A stretch of DNA of 64,000 nucleotides, from positions 402,505 to 466,504 of the forward strand of contig NZ_JAAMOW010000004.1 of NCBI RefSeq assembly GCF_011067135.1. The letters are read 5' to 3'. The notes under the pieces are model-generated. The model did no database searches. It saw nothing but the letters and a program-made list of their open reading frames with translations, and was not told where the DNA came from. The position numbers and the translations under genes were made by a program. Positions 58,944-64,000 of this stretch are shown one piece after another; position 1 is the stretch's first letter, and each line of letters begins with the position of its first letter. This DNA is from Solimonas terrae. Its GTDB lineage: Bacteria > Pseudomonadota > Gammaproteobacteria > Nevskiales > Nevskiaceae.

Positions 58944-59933
58944 ATGCGCATCGGCTCCATCCAGATCGACGTTCCGCTGATTCTTGCGCCGATGGCCGGT
59001 GTGACCGATCGGCCATTCCGGCAATTGTGCCGGCGCTTCGGAGCCGGCCTCGCGGTCAGCGAAATGACGACCGCCGATGCCAGCCTCTGGCACACCGAGA
59101 AGTCGCGCCTGCGCATGGATCATGAGGGCGAATCGGCGCCGATTTCGGTGCAGATCGCCGGCTACGACCCGCAACAGCTGGCGGCGGCGGCTCGCCACAA
59201 TATCGCGCTGGGGGCGCAGATCATCGACATCAACATGGGCTGCCCGGCGAAGAAGGTCTGCCGTGTCGACGCCGGCTCGGCCTTGCTGCGCGACGAGGCG
59301 CTGGTTGCGCGCATCTGCGCGGCAGTGGTTGCCGCCGCCGGTGAGGGCAAGGTGCCGGTCACGCTGAAGATCCGCACCGGATTCACGCGCATGCAACGCA
59401 ATGGCGTGGCGATCGCCCGAATCGCGGAGGACGTCGGTATCCAGGCACTCGCGGTTCATGGCCGCACGCGCGAAGACCACTACGCCGGCGCCGCCGAGTA
59501 CGACACGATCGCGGCGATCAAGCGCGCCGTGCGTATTCCGGTGATCGCCAATGGCGACATCGACACACCGCACAAGGCGCGTGAGGTGCTGCGCCACACT
59601 GGCGTCGACGCCTTGATGATCGGCCGCGCGGCGCAGGGGCGGCCATGGATCTTTCGCGAGATCGCACATTATCTCGCACACGGCGAAACGCTTGCCCCGC
59701 CGTCAGGTTTCGAAATCCGGCGCTGGTTGCTCGAGCACCTCGATGCGCTGTACGCGTTCTACGGCGAGGGCCGCGGCGTGCGCGTCGCGCGCAAGCACAT
59801 TCAGTGGTATTGCCAGACGCAAGCCGATGCGGCGCCGTTCTGGCGCAGCATCAATGCTGTCACCGACGCGGCCGTGCAGCGCGCCGCGGCTGCACAGTTC
59901 TTCGATGCGCGGGCGATGCGGCCGGCGGCGTAG
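58944..59933 (+). CDS. dusB: tRNA-dihydrouridine synthase B
   Basis: A 329-residue FMN enzyme reducing uridine to dihydrouridine in tRNA D-loops. The N-terminal TIM barrel has 'LILAPMAGVTDRPFRQLC' and 'DINMGCPAKKV', with the catalytic Cys in GCP. Further blocks are 'PVTLKIRTGF', 'VHGRTREDHYAG', 'PVIANGDI' and 'MIGRAAQGRPWIF' (FMN phosphate site). The ATG at 58944 is preferred: GACAAT lies 6 nt upstream and TTCACG 18 bp before that, suggesting a leaderless mRNA; a start at 58890 is possible. The usual partner fis is not downstream; instead the gene converges with, and overlaps by 74 bp, a lipase-like gene. Confidence 0.95.
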   Translation: MRIGSIQIDVPLILAPMAGVTDRPFRQLCRRFGAGLAVSEMTTADASLWHTEKSRLRMDHEGESAPISVQIAGYDPQQLAAAARHNIALGAQIIDINMGCPAKKVCRVDAGSALLRDEALVARICAAVVAAAGEGKVPVTLKIRTGFTRMQRNGVAIARIAEDVGIQALAVHGRTREDHYAGAAEYDTIAAIKRAVRIPVIANGDIDTPHKAREVLRHTGVDALMIGRAAQGRPWIFREIAHYLAHGETLAPPSGFEIRRWLLEHLDALYAFYGEGRGVRVARKHIQWYCQTQADAAPFWRSINAVTDAAVQRAAAAQFFDARAMRPAA

Positions 59934-61185
59934 TGACACCCAGGCGTTCGGCGATCAGCGCGTAGACCGCCGGATCATTCAGCAACTGCATGTGGTGGCG
60001 CCGGAACAGCACGGCAGTGTCGGCATCGGCGAGTTCCTTTGCCAGCGAACTCGGCAGATGCACGAGACCGTCGCCGAGCAGTTTGCCGCGCCAGTCGTGC
60101 TCGTCGTCGCCGACGCTGCAGCCGATGAAGTGGTACTGCGCATCGGCAAGCCGCGCGATCGACGCCGGGGGGCGCCAGTCGCGCTTCAGGCCATCACGCC
60201 AGTCGGCATCGGAGGTTGCGCCGAAGCGCAGATCGCGAATGCCGACGGAGCGCGCTTCCAGCACCCGTGCCCATGGCCGCGACAGCTCGAAGCCCTGCAG
60301 CACCTGCGCGAGGGCCTGTGCTCCGCGTTCCAGCGCCGCGCCCTGATGCGGTGAACCGAGGCAGATCAGGCTGCCCACCTTGCCGGTCCAGGCGTCGCCC
60401 CGCCGCAGGCCGGCGGCGGCAGCCGAGCGAATCACCAGGCCGCCCATGCTGTGGCCGATCAGCGTGATGTCCTCGACGGCTCGCGGCCATTGCGTCAGCA
60501 GCTGCTGCAACAGACGCGCGAGCCGACGGCCGTTCTGCGAAATGTGTGCGCCGCTGTTGTAGCGCAGATACAGCGGCGTGTACCCGTGTTCGGCGAGGCG
60601 CGCGCCATAGGGCAAGCTTTGCCGGACGCCGGCTTGCCGATAGAGCTGCCAGCTCGTCTCGTTGCAGCACAGACCGTGGACGAACACGACGAGGCGCGGC
60701 TCTGCGTCCGGAAACCGGGCGGCGAGCGAGCTGCGGTCGGTCTCGATCTTCAAGCCGTCGACGTACAGGCCGAACTGCGGCGCGACCGGATTGCGACGAC
60801 CGATCAGATGATCGCCGAACAGCCCGCTCAATGCGCTGAATGCGAGGTCGGTGCGCGGATGCGCGCTCGCGGTGGCCTCGACTTCGCTCGTCTGCTGCTC
60901 GACGAGTTTCAAGGCGCCGCCGGCAAGCGTGAATGCCAGTGCGCCGATCTCCCGTACGCCGGTATAGACCGCATCGGTGATGCCGTCGTGCAGCACGCGA
61001 ACCGGTGCCGCGCCGCTGCCAAGTGTCGGGATCGCGTCCACGGTCCGGAACGGCTGTCTGGCGATTGCGCGATGGAATTCGTGAATGCCGGCAGTGATCT
61101 GCGCATAGGTGTCGCCGAGCAGCTCGACGCCGCCGGCCCATCGCGCCAGCGCAGTCGGTGCTTTTCCTGCAGGACGCCTGTTCAT
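59860..61185 (-). CDS. Alpha/beta hydrolase (lipase/esterase-like)
   Basis: A 441-residue protein. A helical N-terminal region of about 160 residues precedes an alpha/beta hydrolase core: 'LVVFVHGLCCNETSW' (oxyanion), 'LIGHSMGGLVIRSA' (Ser246), and 'CLGSPHQGAALERGA' as in triacylglycerol lipase/PGAP1-like enzymes. A late His region 'GLVHLPS' may complete the triad. The RBS is GGGAG. It may act on long acyl esters, in keeping with the lipid genes nearby. Its last 74 bp lie antisense to the dusB 3' end, so either the C-terminal arginine-rich tail ('RRTVQPRRAARPRR') is real or the true stop reflects drift. Confidence 0.82.
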   Translation of the reverse strand: MNRRPAGKAPTALARWAGGVELLGDTYAQITAGIHEFHRAIARQPFRTVDAIPTLGSGAAPVRVLHDGITDAVYTGVREIGALAFTLAGGALKLVEQQTSEVEATASAHPRTDLAFSALSGLFGDHLIGRRNPVAPQFGLYVDGLKIETDRSSLAARFPDAEPRLVVFVHGLCCNETSWQLYRQAGVRQSLPYGARLAEHGYTPLYLRYNSGAHISQNGRRLARLLQQLLTQWPRAVEDITLIGHSMGGLVIRSAAAAGLRRGDAWTGKVGSLICLGSPHQGAALERGAQALAQVLQGFELSRPWARVLEARSVGIRDLRFGATSDADWRDGLKRDWRPPASIARLADAQYHFIGCSVGDDEHDWRGKLLGDGLVHLPSSLAKELADADTAVLFRRHHMQLLNDPAVYALIAERLGVTTPPAASPAHRRTVQPRRAARPRR

Positions 61186-61266
61186 GTCGGCTCCCGGCCT
61201 GGGTTCGAGGCGCAGTATGGGCCGCGCCGGCGCCGCTGCAATTGGCGGGCTCGCCGCGGGCTCGCG

Positions 61267-62148
61267 TCAGGCCGCCGGTGGCGCGTCGATCTCGCGCATC
61301 AGGTTTTCCTGCGCGACGCTGGCGACCAGACGTCCACTGCGGTCATAGAACAGGCCGCGCGAAAAGCCACGGGCGCCCTGTGCGGTTGGCGAGTCCATCA
61401 CGTAGAGCAACCAGTCGTCGACGCGCAGATCGCGATGAAACCACAGTGCGTGATCGATGCTGGCGATGGCCATGCTGTCGCCGAACCAGAGCTTGGCGTG
61501 CGGGCGCAGCGCCGTCGACAGAAGATGGAAGTCCGATGCGTAGGCCAGCACGCAACGATGCAGCAACGGATCGTCCGGCAACTTGCCGGCGGCGCGCAGC
61601 CAGATCGCCTGCGCGGGCTGGCTCGGCGTCGGCCGGAACGGATTGACCGGATCGACCGGCTTGAATTCGATCGCGACCTCGCGGGTCAGCGTGTGGTGCA
61701 CGCGCTCGGGAAGATCGGGAATTTCGTCCAGCCACTGTTCGTAGTGTGCGGAGATCGACTTGAGCTGCTCGGGTTGTGCGACCTGCGGCATCGCGGCCTG
61801 ATGCTCGAGACCGTCTTCCGGCCGCTGGAACGATGCCATCATCGACAGGATCGGATGGCCGTTCTGGATCGCCTGCACACGGCGCGCCGTGAACGTGCGG
61901 CCGTCGCGGATGCGGTCGACTTCATAGACAATGGGCTTGCTCATGTCGCCCGGACGCAGGAAGTAGGCGTGCAGCGAATGCGGGGCGCTTGCGGTGACCG
62001 TACGTGAGGCCGCGACCAGAGCCTGACCGATGACCTGTCCGCCGAACACGCTTTTGCCGCCGAGATCGCGCGATTCGCCACGAAACAGGTTGTCCTCCAG
62101 TGTTTCGAGGTTCAGAAGATTGAGGAGATCCTTGAGAATGCGGTTCAT
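61267..62148 (-). CDS. tesB: Acyl-CoA thioesterase II
   Basis: A 293-residue double hot-dog thioesterase. 'LFRGESRDLGGKSVFGGQVIGQAL' (in parts) opens the first domain; 'HSLHAYFLRPGD' is the family block. Catalytic residues fit the E. coli TesB triad: Asp in 'LAYASDFHLLSTAL', a polar residue in the 'HALWFHRDLRVDDW' segment and Gln in 'SVAQENLMR'. It hydrolyses medium- and long-chain acyl-CoA. The start at 62148 begins the conserved fold, but no clear RBS is visible. It diverges from the YkgJ-like gene across 45 bp. Confidence 0.95.
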   Translation of the reverse strand: MNRILKDLLNLLNLETLEDNLFRGESRDLGGKSVFGGQVIGQALVAASRTVTASAPHSLHAYFLRPGDMSKPIVYEVDRIRDGRTFTARRVQAIQNGHPILSMMASFQRPEDGLEHQAAMPQVAQPEQLKSISAHYEQWLDEIPDLPERVHHTLTREVAIEFKPVDPVNPFRPTPSQPAQAIWLRAAGKLPDDPLLHRCVLAYASDFHLLSTALRPHAKLWFGDSMAIASIDHALWFHRDLRVDDWLLYVMDSPTAQGARGFSRGLFYDRSGRLVASVAQENLMREIDAPPAA

Positions 62149-62193
62149 CGTGTCGGCGCCCGGCCCCGGATTTTGGTCGCGCAAGGGTACGGC

Positions 62194-62463
62194 ATGACGA
62201 TGGCGTGCCGCATTGGCTGTGGTGCCTGCTGCATCGCGCCTTCGATTTCCTCGCCCTTGCCGGGAATGCCGCAGGGCAAGCCGGCCGGTGTGCCGTGCCC
62301 GCACCTGACCGCACAGTTGGCGTGCGCGCTGTTCGGCGATCCGCGACGGCCTTCGGTCTGCGGCAGCCTGCAGCCGACTGCCGGCATGTGCGGCACGAAC
62401 CGCGAGCATGCACTGCGATACCTCGACGAACTCGAGCGGCAGACGACGCCGCTTCAGAGCTGA
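62194..62463 (+). CDS. YkgJ family cysteine-cluster protein
   Basis: An 89-residue protein with the zinc/iron-chelating pattern C-x3-C-x2-CC ('CRIGCGACC' near the N-terminus) and later single cysteines ('VPCPHLTAQLACALFG', 'SVCGSL', 'AGMCGTNREHAL'). This is the CxxCxxxCC (YkgJ/UPF0153) family, of unknown function. The ATG at 62194 has AAGGG 6 nt upstream; a TTG seven codons earlier is less likely. Its last 10 bp overlap the end of the convergent PRMT-like gene. Confidence 0.88.
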   Translation: MTMACRIGCGACCIAPSISSPLPGMPQGKPAGVPCPHLTAQLACALFGDPRRPSVCGSLQPTAGMCGTNREHALRYLDELERQTTPLQS

Positions 62464-63401
62464 CCGCGCAGGCTGTCCAGTGATTGTTCGGCGACAGTTT
62501 TGCCGCCGCGCGACTGGCGCGATTTCCAGCTGACACGAACACCGGCTTCGGGTCGGGTGTCCGAACCCAGCGTCAGTTCGAGGCTGTCGCCGGCCTGCAG
62601 ATCGTGTGCCTGCAGCAGCGGCAGATAGATCTGTTGCCAGTGCGTCGCGGCGGCGAACGGCGACGTCGACAGCGAGACGCCTTCGATCAGCTCTGCCTGC
62701 CACCACAGTGCATAGCCTTCGACGCGGCCGCCCGGGATGTCCGCTGTCGTCCACGACACGGTCTTGCGTCGCGCGCTGGCAGGCGCTCGTACCGACGGTC
62801 GGACATCGAGATCATCCCAGAGGCGAGCCGTGCGATTAGTGTCGCCGAGGTCAGTCGGCTCGATGTTGCGCACGTACATGTTGTTGAGCGAAATGGTGCG
62901 CGCAGGGGCGAGATCGAGATCGAAACCGACTTTCGGCCAGATGTCGATCTCGGCCTGCAGGCGAGGGCTCGGCACCGGTGCGACGAATTGTTGCAGGCGC
63001 CCCGGAATGATGATGCCGCCGGCAACGAGAAAGCGGCGCGCGTCGACCGCGGTCTCGAGGAAGTTTTCTTCCAGCGCGTAATTTCCCAAGGTTTCGGTCA
63101 CGACGATGTCGACCTGCAGCTTCCTGCGCCACTCCGAAGAATGCGCCTTGACGAAGCTCAGGCCGTCGATGCGATTGCGGCGCGCCAGCTGCTCGGCCAG
63201 TTCAAGTGCGTCGCTGTATTCGATCAGCGTACTGTGCGCAGCGCCGAGCCGGCGCGCCAGAAACGAAAGAAAGCCGGTTCCGGCGCCGATATCGAGTACG
63301 CGGCTTTTGCCCGGCACGATGCGCCGGCGCAGGGCGGTTTCGAACGCATCATTGCGCGCGTGATCGCCCAGCAGTTTCCGGTGCAACTCGATTTCGCTCA
63401 T
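62454..63401 (-). CDS. PRMT-like class I SAM methyltransferase
   Basis: A 315-residue protein organised like an arginine methyltransferase. 'HRKLLGDHARNDAFETAL' is the N-terminal helix pattern, motif I is 'VLDIGAGTGFLSFLAR' (35-50), and Glu61 follows as the ribose-binding acid. The double-E loop is 'TETLGNYALEEN' with Glu103 and Glu112 at nine-residue spacing, and a T-H-W (253-255, 'AATHWQQIYLP') matches the PRMT THW loop; the intervening beta-barrel region (about 125-245) is present. PRMTs are uncommon in bacteria. The substrate could be a protein Arg or another guanidine. No SD is visible. It is divergent from tRNA-Thr. Confidence 0.82.
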   Translation of the reverse strand: MSEIELHRKLLGDHARNDAFETALRRRIVPGKSRVLDIGAGTGFLSFLARRLGAAHSTLIEYSDALELAEQLARRNRIDGLSFVKAHSSEWRRKLQVDIVVTETLGNYALEENFLETAVDARRFLVAGGIIIPGRLQQFVAPVPSPRLQAEIDIWPKVGFDLDLAPARTISLNNMYVRNIEPTDLGDTNRTARLWDDLDVRPSVRAPASARRKTVSWTTADIPGGRVEGYALWWQAELIEGVSLSTSPFAAATHWQQIYLPLLQAHDLQAGDSLELTLGSDTRPEAGVRVSWKSRQSRGGKTVAEQSLDSLRGQL

Positions 63402-63513
63402 CGTTTGTTACAGAAATGTAAAGTGCCGAAGCGCATTATCGGGGCGGCGGGGCGCGATGTAACGGGCGATGTGCTTTTTTGCTGGCGGACTTATGGCAAT
63501 GGCGTCGGCCCGC

Positions 63514-63519
63514 TACAAT
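63514..63519 (+). promoter_or_regulatory. Probable -10 of tRNA-Thr
   Basis: TACAAT is followed by a GC-rich discriminator and lies 9 bp before the mature tRNA 5' end. TTATGG (63491-63496) sits 17 bp upstream as a weak -35. A GC-rich discriminator is typical of stable-RNA promoters under stringent control. Confidence 0.55.
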
Positions 63520-63528
63520 CGGCGCAGC

Positions 63529-63604
63529 GCCGACATAGCTCAGTTGGTAGAGCTACTGATTTGTAATCAGTAGGTCGCGGGTTCGATTCCTGCTGTCGGC
63601 ACCA
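63529..63604 (+). tRNA. tRNA-Thr(TGT)
   Basis: A 76-nt cloverleaf with encoded CCA. The acceptor stem pairs GCCGACA with TGTCGGC, the D arm is GCTC/GAGC, the anticodon stem ACTGA/TCAGT encloses loop TTTGTAA (anticodon TGT at 63562-63564), and the T arm is GCGGG/CCTGC with TTCGATT. The discriminator is A, as expected for tRNA-Thr. It is a single tRNA, not in a cluster; the 227 bp between it and tonB hold a TATACT at 63751-63756 and nothing else I recognise. Confidence 0.98.
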
Positions 63605-63831
63605 AGAATTAAACGAATGCCCGATTTCCGTTTCATGCGGAGTCCGCGTTATTCAGGATAAGGTCATCGGCGTGCGCGCCTGATTGCGGTGGCGGAAATC
63701 CGTACAGAAAAATAGGGGTTTCTTGCGATTCTCCGGGGCGGTGGCGCCGCTATACTCCGGGGCCGCCTGCCGGGTCACGGGCATGAAGCTGGCGTGCACC
63801 TGTAACGTCACGATTAAAGTGGAGTGAAGCT

Positions 63832-64000
63832 TTGGCAATGGAATTCGGTCAAAAGCCCAATCAGAGTCGACGATTCGTCGGCATCGGCGCCGTGGTCGCG
63901 TTCCACGCGCTGCTGATCTGGGCACTGGCAGCGGGTCTGGCGCACAAGATGATCGAGATCCTGCCGGCGCCGATCGAGACCAAGCTGATCGAAGAGATCA
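63832..64000 (+). CDS. tonB: TonB-like energy-transducing protein, N-terminal part
   Basis: The first 56 residues of a protein cut by the window end. 'FGQKPNQSRRFVGIGAVVAFHALLIWAL' (in parts) is a short cytoplasmic tail followed by one transmembrane helix (about residues 16-38) containing the SHLS-like 'FHALLIW' histidine of TonB proteins, then 'ILPAPIETKLIEEI', the beginning of a Pro/Glu-rich spacer. TonB couples the ExbBD proton channel to outer-membrane receptors. The start is taken as TTG at 63832 because GGAG (63821-63824) is 7 nt upstream; the ATG at 63838 would be 13 nt away. ExbB/ExbD would be expected downstream. Confidence 0.82.
   Translation, partial: MAMEFGQKPNQSRRFVGIGAVVAFHALLIWALAAGLAHKMIEILPAPIETKLIEEI

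Overview
The window is GC-rich (roughly two thirds G+C by eye), densely coded chromosomal DNA with short intergenic gaps, many ATGA-type overlaps and Gram-negative features: lipoboxes, an RND/MFP/TolC efflux tripartite set, OpgD, TonB, Tat and Sec signals. Gene content (rlmJ, dusB, lhr, rarD, AhpC/AhpF, tesB, PF12806-type acyl-CoA dehydrogenases, a desaturase with its own ferredoxin reductase) suggests a gammaproteobacterium. My best guess is the Nevskiales/Xanthomonadales neighbourhood; this rests on gene content and style only. I see no insertion sequence, prophage, CRISPR array or rRNA operon. The only RNA genes are a tRNA-Thr and a TPP riboswitch.

Layout. 1-7.2 kb: a cut-off winged-helix regulator, a large lipoprotein, rlmJ-nudix, a three-PAS GGDEF-EAL protein and a PAP2 phosphatase. 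7.3-11.3 kb: TPP riboswitch-thiC and gamma-glutamyltranspeptidase. 11.3-14.5 kb: gst-rarD divergent from a LysR regulator, then an AT-richer TlpA-like thioredoxin. 14.6-22.4 kb: the giant Lhr helicase, two alpha/beta hydrolases and a 5'-nucleotidase. 22.4-23.5 kb: the one long stretch without an intact gene; it holds a frameshifted DUF3883 (NO VEIN C-terminal) pseudogene and a 43-codon membrane peptide. 23.6-29.3 kb: peptidase, hydrolase, methyltransferase, and a lipid module of ferredoxin reductase, desaturase and methyltransferase. 29.3-36.9 kb: SSS symporter, MAPEG, YchJ, a secreted esterase lipoprotein, MscS, a metallo-beta-lactamase-fold protein, a ferritin-like protein, DUF3429 and an outer-membrane barrel. 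37-43.5 kb: acyl-CoA dehydrogenase, ahpC-ahpF, and an azoR-doxX-pirin set divergent from a LysR gene (peroxide and quinone/electrophile stress). 44.6-47 kb: OpgD and an unrecognised protein. 47.1-49.8 kb: arsenic operon arsR-arsH-arsC-acr3. 49.75-56 kb: autoregulated tetR-tolC-MFP-RND operon, convergent with ars. 56-62.1 kb: lipases, a second acyl-CoA dehydrogenase, dusB and tesB. 62.2-64 kb: a YkgJ-like protein, a PRMT-like methyltransferase, tRNA-Thr and the 5' end of tonB.

How it fits together. Two themes recur. One is lipid and ester chemistry: two paralogous acyl-CoA dehydrogenases, TesB, desaturase plus reductase, and six or more alpha/beta hydrolases. The other is chemical defence: arsenic, RND efflux, AhpCF, AzoR/DoxX/pirin and GST. 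Several regulators carry clear palindromes beside them (ArsR, TetR, two LysR-divergent regions, both acyl-CoA dehydrogenases). Several genes seem to lack a Shine-Dalgarno and have a -10-like hexamer 5-9 nt before the start codon, suggesting leaderless transcripts. I do not see a convincing undescribed multi-gene system. The most unusual single items are the PRMT-like methyltransferase with intact double-E and THW motifs, the DUF3883 relic, and the structured G-rich spacer near 58.75 kb.
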